From Bacteroidota bacterium (GTDB lineage: Bacteria; Bacteroidota; Bacteroidia; Flavobacteriales; Crocinitomicaceae), in assembly GCA_029558435.1 (NCBI GenBank), contig JAKQEZ010000709.1, forward strand, positions 1 through 42,160: a stretch of DNA of 42,160 bases, given 5' to 3'. The notes under the pieces were generated by a model. That model saw nothing but the letters and a program-made list of their open reading frames with translations. It was not told where the DNA came from and ran no database searches. A program made the position numbers and the translations under genes. This document shows, piece by piece, positions 26,531 to 36,389 of the stretch. Each line of letters starts with the position of its first letter. Position 1 is the first letter of the stretch.

Positions 26531-27488
26531 ACACAAATACAAAAAAGTAGTGATTTTGGGTCAAGAAATTGCTCCCGGAAAACACTATGAATTGAATTTG
26601 AATGTGGCAAAATTGCACACCAGTACGCCGGTTCAAATCCCCATTCACGTAGATAGAGCAAAAGAAGACGGTCCCACCATCGTTTTAATGGCTGGAATGC
26701 ACGGTGATGAAATCAATGGAATTGAGATTATTCGTCGCATTATCCGTAAAAAACTCAACCGTCCAATGAAAGGCACGGTTATTTGCATTCCTATCTTCAA
26801 TATTTTTGGTTTTCTCAACTTAAAACGAGAATTACCCGATGGTAGAGATTTGAATAGAAGTTTTCCAGGCACGCCCAACGGTTCATTAGCATCGCAATTT
26901 GCTTTTCAATTTATGAAAGAAATAGCACCCGTTGTAGATGTGATTATTGACTTTCATACGGGTGCTGCACAACGCAATAATCACCCCCAAATTCGCTGTG
27001 ATTTTAACGATGCAGAAAGTTTGGAATTGGCCAAAGTTTTTAACTCACCAATCATTTTAAACTCTGGTTTAATTTCAAAGACCATTCGTGAAGTAATTCA
27101 AAAATTGGGGAAACAATACCTCATTTTTGAAGGCGGAAAAGCAAATTCTATTGAGGAATTGGTGGTGGATGAAGGCATTAATGGTGCCAAAAGAATACTC
27201 TCTCATTTTGGAATGCGTAGTTTTAAAATCGACATATCATTGGGAAGAGAACCTATGTTTTTAACAGAATCTAAATGGATGCGAGCTTCTAACTCCGGTT
27301 TATTTCTACCGCACGTTAAGAATGGAACGCGTGTAAAAAAAGGTGAGATTATGGGTATTATTATGGATCCTTTTGGAAAAATTGAACGCAACATAAAAGC
27401 ACAAAAAGATGCTGTAGTATTATGCGTTAACGAAGCTCCAACTGTTTATAAAGGCGATGCAATTTTTCACATTGCCATTGAAGCATAA
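26514..27488 (+). CDS. Succinylglutamate desuccinylase/aspartoacylase (M14-like) family protein
   Basis: A 324-residue zinc-dependent deacylase or carboxypeptidase-like protein. The ATG at 26514 is preferred to an in-frame TTG at 26505. Zinc ligands are visible as His63 and Glu66 in [11 protein letters not shown] and His148 in IDFHTGAAQ; a substrate-binding segment reads [10 protein letters not shown] (110-119), and a candidate catalytic Glu lies in LIFEGGKAN (near 214). The C-terminal 70 residues ([24 protein letters not shown]) look like the biotinyl/lipoyl-like domain seen in this family. Overlap with rimK by 17 bases implies co-translation. The known chemistry is cleavage of acyl-amino acids; a role in reversing glutamylation by RimK is an inference from linkage. 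Confidence 0.87.
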   Translation: MSLHDKHKYKKVVILGQEIAPGKHYELNLNVAKLHTSTPVQIPIHVDRAKEDGPTIVLMAGMHGDEINGIEIIRRIIRKKLNRPMKGTVICIPIFNIFGFLNLKRELPDGRDLNRSFPGTPNGSLASQFAFQFMKEIAPVVDVIIDFHTGAAQRNNHPQIRCDFNDAESLELAKVFNSPIILNSGLISKTIREVIQKLGKQYLIFEGGKANSIEELVVDEGINGAKRILSHFGMRSFKIDISLGREPMFLTESKWMRASNSGLFLPHVKNGTRVKKGEIMGIIMDPFGKIERNIKAQKDAVVLCVNEAPTVYKGDAIFHIAIEA

Positions 27489-27517
27489 AAAAAGGCTTTC
27501 CGATTTGAAAAGCCTTT
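27484..27517. terminator. Hairpin terminator between convergent operons
   Basis: AAAGGCTTT (27491-27499) pairs with AAAGCCTTT (27509-27517), 9 bp with a 9-base loop. The minus strand has a seven-U run after the stem (27493-27487), so it mainly terminates ompH transcripts. It can also fold on the plus strand after the deacylase, where the T run is short. Confidence 0.8.
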
Positions 27518-27538
27518 AAATTTAATATTTGATTATCA

Positions 27539-28048
27539 CTATTTTTTAGCCTCGTTTTCTAACTTCAATAATTCAACAGCTACTACACTTGTAATATCCA
27601 TTGTTTTATCGTGGTAAAGTGTTGTAGACTTATCCACTACCATTGTTAATTTTTGACGTTCTGCAATGATAGCAATTGCTTTTTGCACTTTGTCTAAAAT
27701 TGGAATGTTCAACTCTTCACCATAAGCTTGCAATTCTTGTTGGATAGTTTCTTGACGCTCTTGAACGCTTCTTTCTTTATCCATGATTTTTTTCTCAGCA
27801 GCTTGACGTAAAACTGGTGTTAAATCACCTTGTTTTGCTTGGTATTCAGCATACGATTTTTCTAAATCAGCACGAAGCAAGTTAAATTCATCAGCCAATG
27901 TTTTTTCGTGTGCTTTGTATTTTTCCAATGCAGCTTTTCTTGATGGCATTGTATCCAATAATTTTTGTGAATCTACAAAACCAATTTTAACTTGGGCCAT
28001 AGCTCCAAAGCTTACCATCATCAATAATCCAACTAAGATTTTTTTCAT
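27539..28048 (-). CDS. OmpH/Skp family periplasmic chaperone (copy 1)
   Basis: A 169-residue protein with a signal peptide (MKKILVGLLMMVSFGAMAQ), then KIGFVDSQKLLDTMP, the start typical of OmpH/Skp. A long charged helical arm follows (about 40-125), and the segment ILDKVQKAIAIIAERQKLTMVVDKS closes the body domain. Skp-like trimers carry unfolded outer membrane proteins to the Bam complex. It is the last gene of uppS-bamA-ompH-ompH, 18 bases after its paralogue. Confidence 0.9.
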   Translation of the reverse strand: MKKILVGLLMMVSFGAMAQVKIGFVDSQKLLDTMPSRKAALEKYKAHEKTLADEFNLLRADLEKSYAEYQAKQGDLTPVLRQAAEKKIMDKERSVQERQETIQQELQAYGEELNIPILDKVQKAIAIIAERQKLTMVVDKSTTLYHDKTMDITSVVAVELLKLENEAKK

Positions 28049-28066
28049 GTTTGTTAATTTTAATTT

Positions 28067-28579
28067 TTACTCTTTAATTTTTAATTCTCTAAGCACTTCA
28101 TCACTTATATCATACTTACTATCGGCATAAACCAAATTACTTTGATTTGCTTTATCGAAGACAAAGATATAACTTCTTCTGGAAGCCACAACCTGCATTG
28201 CATTAAATACTTTATCTTGAATAGGTTTAATTAATTCTTGACGTTTTGAGAAATAATCGCCCTCTACTCCAAATCGTTGACGTTGCATTTGCATGGCTTC
28301 AGATTCCATTGTTTCAATTTCTTTCAATCGGTTTGCCTTTTCCTCGCTTGGTAAAAGTACTTCTTCTCGTGCGAAGTTGTCTTTTTTAGTTTTTATAGCA
28401 GCATATCGTTCTTCTATTTCTTTGGTCCAACGATCTGCCAACTTATTCAACTGTTCTTTTGCATCCGTGTATTCTGGAATTTTCTCTAGAATAAAATCCG
28501 AATCAATGTATGCGTACTTTTGTGCAGAGGCAAAACCTGTGCCAAATACAAATGCTAAAATATATAGTACTGTTTTCAT
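28067..28579 (-). CDS. OmpH/Skp family periplasmic chaperone (copy 2)
   Basis: A 170-residue protein. The ATG at 28579 is chosen over one at 28636 because it begins a clean signal peptide (MKTVLYILAFVFGTGFASAQ). The mature part starts KYAYIDSDFILEKIPEY, has a long charged helical arm, and ends with IQDKVFNAMQVVASRRSYIFVFDKA, the counterpart of the same region in the downstream copy. The two copies are well diverged, so they may serve different clients. It follows bamA by 57 bases. Confidence 0.9.
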   Translation of the reverse strand: MKTVLYILAFVFGTGFASAQKYAYIDSDFILEKIPEYTDAKEQLNKLADRWTKEIEERYAAIKTKKDNFAREEVLLPSEEKANRLKEIETMESEAMQMQRQRFGVEGDYFSKRQELIKPIQDKVFNAMQVVASRRSYIFVFDKANQSNLVYADSKYDISDEVLRELKIKE

Positions 28580-28636
28580 TTTAATAATTTTGCTGGTCAT
28601 AACGTGCAAATAACGGAATTTATTGTGAATTAACAA

Positions 28637-31255
28637 TTATAACTCACCTAAATTCATACCAATGGTAAAGGTTAACTTACCATAATATCCTTTTTGCTTG
28701 ATAGATTGGTCACTTGTTTGTCCATAACCTGTAGCCCACGGACTCAATTTATCAAATCCAAATCCATAGTCGATACCCAACATACCAAACATTGGCAAGA
28801 AGATACGAATACCTGCACCAACAGAGCGTTTCACATCTAATGGATTAAAGCGTTTGAAGCTCGGGAAACTATTTCCAGCCTCTGCAAATGCCAATACAAA
28901 GAATGTTGCTGATGGATTCAACGAAATAGGATAACGCAACTCCATGGTATATTTAATGGCAATTGGATCTCCGGCAGATGAAGATAAAGCATTATCATCG
29001 TATCCACGAACAGCAATCACATCGCGACCACCAATTTGGTTCATCCCAGAAATACCACTACCTCCTAAATAATAACGTTCAAATGGCGACAACCCTTTTG
29101 CTTTGTTATACATGCCCATATAGCCCATCCCTACTCGTGTGCGCAACACCAATTTTTGGTCGTGTGTTAACGGGAAGAACCATTCCAATCCTAATTTAAT
29201 TTTAAAATATTCCAAATACTTAAAACGCTGTTGAGGCGTCATTGTAGAATAATCATTTTTCTCCCACAACGAGTAGGGCAATGTAGATTTTGCTGACAAT
29301 GAAATAGTACTTCCTGATGTTGGATAAATTGGTGAACTAACCGAACTACGTTGAATAGCATATTGGAAAGAAATATCGTTGGAATAACCTTCTTGTAAAT
29401 CGGGGAACAATTGGGCATAACGAAATAAATCGTAATATTGGTAGGATATATCAAATGATTCTGTAAAATAATCATCCGGCCATTTTTTTCTTCTTCCTAA
29501 AGCCAAACCAACACCAGTGATTCCAATACCTTGATATTCGGCATGTTTTTTCAATCTTCCGTTGGTTAAAGCAGTATGCGATAAATAGAACGTTAATGAA
29601 TTTGGTTTTTTACCTCCCAACCAAGGCTCTGTAAATGAGAAGTTATAGGATTGGTAATAACGTCCGTTTGTTTGTCCACGAATAGATAAACGTTGTCCAT
29701 CTCCAGAAGGTAACGGTTTCCAAGCTTCTCCTTTAAACATGTTTTTTACAGAGAAGTTATTAAAGGTTAATCCCAAAGTACCAATAATCATTGGACGATC
29801 TGTGATGTAGTTTCTACCACCATAACCTCCAGATAATTCAATTTGGTCAGATGATTTTTCTTCTACTACGTATTCAATATCAACCGTTCCTTTTTGTGGA
29901 TCTGGCATTGGATTTACCTGAAATGCTTGCTCGTTAAAATAGCCCAATTGTGCTAATTCTCGCTGTGTACGAATGATGTCGTTTCGGCTGAATAAATCAC
30001 CTGGACGTGTTCTGATTTCACGCAAAATTACATGGTCGTTTGTTTTGGTGTTTCCACGTATTGAAATTGTTCCTACACGTGCTTCTTTTCCTTCTCGGAT
30101 GCGAATTTCATAGCTAATTTTGTTATCTGTAAAATCTGTTTCAACTGCATTTACATCAAAAAACAAATACCCTCTATCCATGTATAGTGAAGAGATATCG
30201 CGACCGTCTTGGCTCATTCTTAAGCGTTCATCCAACAATTGTTTATTGTAAATATCGCCCGATTTAATTCCTAAAATAGTATCTAAATACGACGAGCGAA
30301 ATTTGGTATTTCCAATCCAATTGATGTCTCCAAAATAATATTTTTCTCCTTCGTCAATTTTGATTTCAATCATCAAGTTGCGATCATCCACCATGTAGAA
30401 TGTATCTTTAACAATGCGTGCATCTCTTAAACCAACCTCGCCAAATTTGTTAAGCATGGCAATTTTATCACGTTCATAAGCCGATTCTGTAAATTTAGAT
30501 GCTTTGAAAATTCTAAAAATTGAACGTTGTTTGGTATCCTTCATTGCTCTACGCAATTTACCAGATTTAACTGTTTTATTGCCGTAAAAATTTATCTTTT
30601 TGATTTTAACTTTGTGTCCACGATTACATTCAATTAAAAACATTTCAGAGTTCATCATAATTTCATCTGGAACACGTTTAATGTTCACTTTTGCTGCATA
30701 AAAACCTTCTTCTCTAAAATAACCCATGATTTTAGAACGTGTTTGATACACCAAGTTTTCAGAGATGGTTTTACCAGTGAAAAGATTAATTTGTTCCCTA
30801 ATTTTATCTGCCTGACGTTTGTTAATTCCAATAAATTTGTATTTAGATAATTTTGGTCGAGGCGCTACTTTAATTGTTAAATAGATAACACCTGCAAGTT
30901 CTTTATCGGCATAAATTTGTACATCAGAAAACAATTCTTCTTTCCACAAGTTATTGATAGCTGAAGCAATTTGTTGACCTGGAATAACAATTTTTTGTCC
31001 TTGTCGCAAGCCCGCCACCAAACGAATGGCATTCGGATCATAGCCTTCTGCTCCCTCCACATTGATTGGACCAATAATGTATTCTTTGGGATTATTGTAA
31101 TCCATTCCAACAGAAATAGCTTCATTGTTGGTAGGAGTTATTTTTGTAGTATCTTCAACCAACACTTCTTCTTCGCCTCCAATTTGAATTTGGGAAATTG
31201 AAACATTGATGATGAAACCTGTAAAAAATAATAAGAGCAAAAGTCTTAAGTTCAT
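28637..31255 (-). CDS. bamA: Outer membrane protein assembly factor BamA
   Basis: An 872-residue outer membrane protein. Signal peptide 1-21; an extra stretch (about 22-55); a periplasmic POTRA region (about 55-470) with repeated segments such as KYKFIGINKRQADKIRE and RVGTISIRGNTKTNDHVILREI; then a C-terminal 16-strand-type barrel (about 480-872). The conserved loop 6 motif appears as AVRGYDD (near 750). It inserts beta-barrel proteins into the outer membrane. Its ATG overlaps the uppS stop by 4 bases, and two OmpH/Skp chaperones follow, a conserved envelope-biogenesis order. Confidence 0.95.
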   Translation of the reverse strand: MNLRLLLLLFFTGFIINVSISQIQIGGEEEVLVEDTTKITPTNNEAISVGMDYNNPKEYIIGPINVEGAEGYDPNAIRLVAGLRQGQKIVIPGQQIASAINNLWKEELFSDVQIYADKELAGVIYLTIKVAPRPKLSKYKFIGINKRQADKIREQINLFTGKTISENLVYQTRSKIMGYFREEGFYAAKVNIKRVPDEIMMNSEMFLIECNRGHKVKIKKINFYGNKTVKSGKLRRAMKDTKQRSIFRIFKASKFTESAYERDKIAMLNKFGEVGLRDARIVKDTFYMVDDRNLMIEIKIDEGEKYYFGDINWIGNTKFRSSYLDTILGIKSGDIYNKQLLDERLRMSQDGRDISSLYMDRGYLFFDVNAVETDFTDNKISYEIRIREGKEARVGTISIRGNTKTNDHVILREIRTRPGDLFSRNDIIRTQRELAQLGYFNEQAFQVNPMPDPQKGTVDIEYVVEEKSSDQIELSGGYGGRNYITDRPMIIGTLGLTFNNFSVKNMFKGEAWKPLPSGDGQRLSIRGQTNGRYYQSYNFSFTEPWLGGKKPNSLTFYLSHTALTNGRLKKHAEYQGIGITGVGLALGRRKKWPDDYFTESFDISYQYYDLFRYAQLFPDLQEGYSNDISFQYAIQRSSVSSPIYPTSGSTISLSAKSTLPYSLWEKNDYSTMTPQQRFKYLEYFKIKLGLEWFFPLTHDQKLVLRTRVGMGYMGMYNKAKGLSPFERYYLGGSGISGMNQIGGRDVIAVRGYDDNALSSSAGDPIAIKYTMELRYPISLNPSATFFVLAFAEAGNSFPSFKRFNPLDVKRSVGAGIRIFLPMFGMLGIDYGFGFDKLSPWATGYGQTSDQSIKQKGYYGKLTFTIGMNLGEL

Positions 31256-32001
31256 AGTTCGTTATTTAATTGTTCTGATACTTTACCAAATCTTCTTTCA
31301 CGATTTTGGTAATCGTAAACAGCTTCGAATAAGTTTTCTTTTTTAAAATCGGGCCATAAAATTGGCGTAAAATAAAATTCTGTGTAGGCACTTTGCCATA
31401 AAAGGAAGTTGCTCAAGCGATGTTCTCCCGATGTGCGAATTAACAATTCGGGATCTGGAATTCCAGCCGTAGTTAAATACGACGCAAACACCTCATCTGT
31501 AATTTCCTCTTCTTTTAATGTTCCAGCAGCAACCGCCTGTGCTATTTTTTTGGTGGCATTTACAATTTCCCATTTAGCAGAATAGTTGAGTGCCAATACC
31601 AAATTAATTTCTTTGTTATTTTTTGTATGTTCTTGCGCAGCTAATAATTCGTTTCTACAACCTTCTGGCAAGCCATTGATATCACCAATGCTCAACATGC
31701 GCACACCCGAATCGTGCAATTCTTTCACTTCATTTGCAATGGTTCTCACTAATAAATCCATCAAACCATCCACTTCTTCTTTTGGACGGTTCCAATTTTC
31801 AGTAGAAAATGCATAAAGTGTCAGGTATTGCACGCCTAACTCTTTAGCTCCTTTCAAAACTTCGCGCACCGACTCAACGCCCACATTGTGACCAAACAAG
31901 CGTTGCTCGCCTTGTTGTTTAGCCCAGCGACCGTTGCCATCCATGATAATTGCGATGTGCTTTGGTGTTTTTGACAAGTCTATTTTCGTGTTATTTACCA
32001 T
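31252..32001 (-). CDS. uppS: Isoprenyl transferase (undecaprenyl diphosphate synthase)
   Basis: A 249-residue cis-prenyltransferase. Asp21 in IIMDGNGRWAKQQG binds the pyrophosphate; further family motifs are GHNVGVESVREVLK, YLTLYAFSTENWNRPKEEV, LALNYSAKWEIV and PDPELLIRTSGEHRLSNFLLWQSAYTEFYFTP. It makes the C55 lipid carrier for peptidoglycan and other envelope polymers from isopentenyl diphosphate in the cytoplasm. It is the first gene of the bamA cluster. Confidence 0.96.
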   Translation of the reverse strand: MVNNTKIDLSKTPKHIAIIMDGNGRWAKQQGEQRLFGHNVGVESVREVLKGAKELGVQYLTLYAFSTENWNRPKEEVDGLMDLLVRTIANEVKELHDSGVRMLSIGDINGLPEGCRNELLAAQEHTKNNKEINLVLALNYSAKWEIVNATKKIAQAVAAGTLKEEEITDEVFASYLTTAGIPDPELLIRTSGEHRLSNFLLWQSAYTEFYFTPILWPDFKKENLFEAVYDYQNRERRFGKVSEQLNNEL

Positions 32002-32083
32002 TCTTTAGTGAAACCAAACGACGAATTTAATGAAAGTATTGTTTATATAAAACGTTTTTTTGATAAAGCTTAACATACCTTAA

Positions 32084-32118
32084 CAAAAAAAGAGGGATTA
32101 GGTTTCCCCATCCCTCTT
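32084..32118 (-). terminator. Rho-independent terminator of atpDC
   Basis: AAGAGGGAT (32090-32098) and ATCCCTCTT (32110-32118) form a 9-bp stem with an 11-base loop. On the minus strand it is followed by seven Us (32091-32085). It begins 21 bases after the atpC stop. Confidence 0.88.
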
Positions 32119-32138
32119 CTAAAAGAACTATTTTTTTA

Positions 32139-32429
32139 TTATTCTGCAAGAACGATAAGCTTATTGTTCATCAATTCTGCAACACCACCTTTGATAGCGA
32201 TGCGAATAATTTTTGAATCTTTTGGGTCTTTTACAATTAGATCACTTGTTTTTTCGTTTGTTGAAAAATCAGCTGCTAAATCTACTTTCACAACACCTTC
32301 TTTCAAGGCAGAGATAATAGGTGCGTGACCATTCAATACTTGAAACAAGCCATCTAATCCCGGTAATTGCACTGCGTTTGCATCTCCTGCAAAAACATTT
32401 GCTTCGGGTGTTATGATTTCTAATTGCAT
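32139..32429 (-). CDS. atpC: ATP synthase epsilon subunit, short form
   Basis: A 96-residue protein comprising the N-terminal beta-sandwich only: MQLEIITPEANVFAGDANAVQLPGLDG, then FQVLNGHAPIISALKEG, and a terminal strand ELMNNKLIVLAE. The C-terminal helical hairpin (about 40-50 residues in E. coli) that inhibits the enzyme is missing, as I recall for many Bacteroidota. It follows atpD by 22 bases and connects the rotor stalk to the F1 head. Confidence 0.93.
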   Translation of the reverse strand: MQLEIITPEANVFAGDANAVQLPGLDGLFQVLNGHAPIISALKEGVVKVDLAADFSTNEKTSDLIVKDPKDSKIIRIAIKGGVAELMNNKLIVLAE

Positions 32430-32451
32430 TTTTTTGTTTTTAACGAATTAA

Positions 32452-33963
<1,512 letters not shown>

Positions 33964-33998
33964 CTATATTTTAAGTATATTATTTCCAATTTTGGGTG

Positions 33999-34006
33999 CA
34001 AATATA
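33999..34006 (-). promoter_or_regulatory. Candidate -7 element of atpDC
   Basis: The minus strand reads TATATTTG, a TAnnTTTG match, 41 bases before the atpD start. A -33 TTG is not evident at the expected distance. Confidence 0.35.
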
Positions 34007-34076
34007 GTTTATTTATTTTGTATCTTAATAATAAACCTATTAAAATTTACTAAAAAATATTCTTAGTTATGCATAT

Positions 34077-34904
34077 TTAAGCAAGTGATGCAACAGAAAA
34101 AATATAGTTTTTCCGATTAGGATTATTATTTTCCTTAACAACAAATCCATTATCGGAAATATAGTATTTTACATAACCAAAATTGGATAAAAATGATTCA
34201 ATTTGTTCTGTGTTCTCTTCCAAAATTTCCAACAGTAAAATTGGTTGAAATTGCAGCAACACATTTGTCATTCCTTTTAATACGTTCATTTCATATCCTT
34301 CAACATCAATTTTAACACAATTTATAGTGTTGATGTTTTTGTGAGCGCAATAATCATCCAAACGCATCATTTCTACTTCATAGCTTTTAGCATTCTCCTG
34401 ATACACAGCCGAAACCATGCCTCTATTTTGGATTTTATCTGAATAATAAAGCTGTAATTTTCCTTCCGATTCTCCAATTGCTACATTCTCAATAGTTATA
34501 ATTGTTGAGAGATTGTTGCTAACCACATGTTTTTTAAGCTGTTTAAAATTCTCAATAAAAGGCTCAAAACCAATAACTTTTCCTTTTTCTTTTATTTTAT
34601 CGGTTGCTCTTAATGAATACAACCCAATATTAGCCCCAATATCAATAAAAACACTGTCATCCTTTAATAGATGTGTCAAGACTTTTAATTCTGCTTTTTC
34701 GTATTCTCCAGTAAAGAACAAGCATTGCTGAATCCAATCTTCTAAATGTAATTGCAACTTATATCCTTGGTAATGGTATGAAACCTTTACATTTTTGAAT
34801 AAATTGTAGGGTTGAAATACACGCTGATGAATACCAAAAAAATAGTTTCTACAAAACGGTATTTTAAAAATCCATTGAAATAGGTATGCTACAATTTTTC
34901 TCAT
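34077..34904 (-). CDS. FkbM family methyltransferase
   Basis: A 275-residue protein with the SAM-binding motif VFIDIGANIGLYSL (about 88-101), then VIGFEPFIENF, VAIGESEGKLQLYYS and CVKIDVEGYEMNVLKG, which together mark the FkbM family. The N-terminal 85 residues are unlike the core and may aid substrate binding. Substrates vary widely across the family (often sugars, lipids or natural products) and cannot be told here. It starts 3 bases after the RsmI-like gene stop and is the last gene of the LMW-PTP-led operon. Confidence 0.88.
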   Translation of the reverse strand: MRKIVAYLFQWIFKIPFCRNYFFGIHQRVFQPYNLFKNVKVSYHYQGYKLQLHLEDWIQQCLFFTGEYEKAELKVLTHLLKDDSVFIDIGANIGLYSLRATDKIKEKGKVIGFEPFIENFKQLKKHVVSNNLSTIITIENVAIGESEGKLQLYYSDKIQNRGMVSAVYQENAKSYEVEMMRLDDYCAHKNINTINCVKIDVEGYEMNVLKGMTNVLLQFQPILLLEILEENTEQIESFLSNFGYVKYYISDNGFVVKENNNPNRKNYIFSVASLA

Positions 34905-34907
34905 TTT

Positions 34908-35612
34908 TTATTTTCCAATCAAAAACATGGTTGGTTTTTTACTCAAATCGTATGCTTTTTCTCTCCATTGAGCAACGGTCATAGTCCACACAGATTCATC
35001 GGGCAACGTAATATTGGAAGCGATGCATAACTTGGTGGTGTCAGCCAATTCGTTCAATAAATCGTCTAAAACGTTCATATTTCTGAAGGGTGTATCCATA
35101 AAAATATGAGTATAACCAGTGCGGCGTGTATTGGCTTCAAAATCTTTTAGCAACTTGATGCGCTCTTTGCGTTCTTTGGGTAAATAACCGTGAAAGGTAA
35201 ACTCTTGTCCCGAAAAACCGCTACCCATTAAAGCTAATAAAATGGAAGAAGGGCCCACTAACGGTGCAACACGAATACCAATTTCATGTGCCAATTCAAC
35301 AACTTCTGCTCCTGGGTCGGCAACACCTGGACAACCAGCCTCTGAAATTACACCAATATTATGACCATCTTTTGCAGGCTTTAAGTAGGAAATGATGCTT
35401 TTTTCATCGGTACGCTTGTTCAATTCAAAAAAAACTGAGTCATCAATTGGGAAATTACGATCTACGCGACGCAAATAACGACGTGCTGATTTGATATCTT
35501 CAACAATAAAATAGCGTAAACCCGCAATTAATTGTTGAACTGTTTGTGGAATTACATCGTTTACTTGTTCACCGCCCAACGTTGTAGGAATCATGTAAAG
35601 TTTACCTGCCAT
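34908..35612 (-). CDS. RsmI-like SAM-dependent methyltransferase (tetrapyrrole methylase fold)
   Basis: A 234-residue protein of the tetrapyrrole-methylase superfamily. VISEAGCPGVADPGAEVVELAHEIGI, LVGPSSILLALMGSGFSGQEFTFHGYLP and TPFRNMNVLDDLL match the region used by RsmI (16S rRNA C1402 2'-O-methylase). The N-terminus is different: RsmI has VATPIGNL and AEDTR, here TTLGGEQVNDVIPQ and VEDIKSARRYLR. It is also shorter than E. coli RsmI, lacking the C-terminal extension. It is therefore an RsmI relative whose target may differ. It overlaps the LMW-PTP gene by 11 bases. Confidence 0.82.
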   Translation of the reverse strand: MAGKLYMIPTTLGGEQVNDVIPQTVQQLIAGLRYFIVEDIKSARRYLRRVDRNFPIDDSVFFELNKRTDEKSIISYLKPAKDGHNIGVISEAGCPGVADPGAEVVELAHEIGIRVAPLVGPSSILLALMGSGFSGQEFTFHGYLPKERKERIKLLKDFEANTRRTGYTHIFMDTPFRNMNVLDDLLNELADTTKLCIASNITLPDESVWTMTVAQWREKAYDLSKKPTMFLIGK

Positions 35613-36066
35613 TTTTTAAATTATTTAAAATAATATCTGTTGCTTTGTCCAACATGTTAAATACATCAATAAATCCTTGTTCGCCACCAAAGTATGGATC
35701 GGGAACTTCTCTATTTTCTCCAGGATACAATTCGTTGAGAATAAGTTTTACTTTTTTCTCATCGGCTGTGGAGCGTTTTAATTTTAGAATATTCTCCAAA
35801 TTGCTTGCATCCATGGCATAAATCAAATCAAAATCATCAAAATCTGCTACTGTAAATTGACGAGCTCGCAAGTCATCAATGGGGCAACCTAATTTTTTGG
35901 CAGTTGCTCGCATACGGCTATCGGGTGCATCACCAATGTGATAATTGGATGTTCCAGCAGAATCAACCTCAACCTCCAATCCTTCTTGTCGTACTTTCTG
36001 ACGCAACAATCCATCGGCCATTGGGGAACGACAAATATTGCCCAAGCAAACCATTAAAACTTTCAT
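35602..36066 (-). CDS. Low molecular weight protein-tyrosine phosphatase
   Basis: A 154-residue phosphatase. The CX5R loop CLGNICRSP places the nucleophile at Cys7 and Arg13; the general acid lies in DPYFGG (Asp123). DSAGTSNYHIGDAPDSR is also typical of the family. It dephosphorylates phosphotyrosine, and arginine phosphate in some bacteria. Its context (RsmI-like methylase, FkbM methyltransferase) gives no clear target, and no tyrosine kinase lies in the window. Confidence 0.93.
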   Translation of the reverse strand: MKVLMVCLGNICRSPMADGLLRQKVRQEGLEVEVDSAGTSNYHIGDAPDSRMRATAKKLGCPIDDLRARQFTVADFDDFDLIYAMDASNLENILKLKRSTADEKKVKLILNELYPGENREVPDPYFGGEQGFIDVFNMLDKATDIILNNLKNGR

Positions 36067-36113
36067 TTTCTTTAATTTTATTGCGTAAAGTAGAAATATT
36101 CTGCTTCACAAAA

Positions 36114-36133
36114 CAAAAGTAGAGATAAATTTG
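36114..36133. promoter_or_regulatory. Back-to-back -7 elements for the phosphatase and CWC operons
   Basis: TACTTTTG on the minus strand (36121-36114) and TAAATTTG on the plus strand (36126-36133) both match TAnnTTTG and are 4 bp apart, in the 103-bp gap between divergent genes. Neither has a clear -33 TTG. If both are real, polymerase could occupy only one at a time. Confidence 0.35.
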
Positions 36134-36169
36134 CATTGAAAGAAATTTATAGTTGTTTAGTCCTCTAAA

Positions 36170-36364
36170 ATGAAAATAAAAAAATGCCAACGGTGCAAGG
36201 TTGACTTTGAATGCAACGCTGAAGATATTGTCAATTGTTTTTGCAATACGATTACTTTGTCGGTGAATGAACAACCCAAAGAAGCAACAAGTTATACCGA
36301 CTGTTTATGCAAAAAATGCTTGTTAGAAATGGACCAAAACACGAGTGAGTTAACCAAAAAATAG
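36170..36364 (+). CDS. Small cysteine-rich CWC family protein
   Basis: A 64-residue protein with nine cysteines or so, arranged as KKCQRCKVDFECNAEDI, NCFCN and CLCKKCLLEM, matching the Cys_rich_CWC family. These are probably zinc- or metal-binding; the function is unknown. It precedes corA by 25 bases on the same strand, so the two may share a transcript and both concern divalent metals, which is inference. Confidence 0.75.
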   Translation: MKIKKCQRCKVDFECNAEDIVNCFCNTITLSVNEQPKEATSYTDCLCKKCLLEMDQNTSELTKK

Positions 36365-36389
36365 TAATTTTAATCCCAACAGTTGAACT

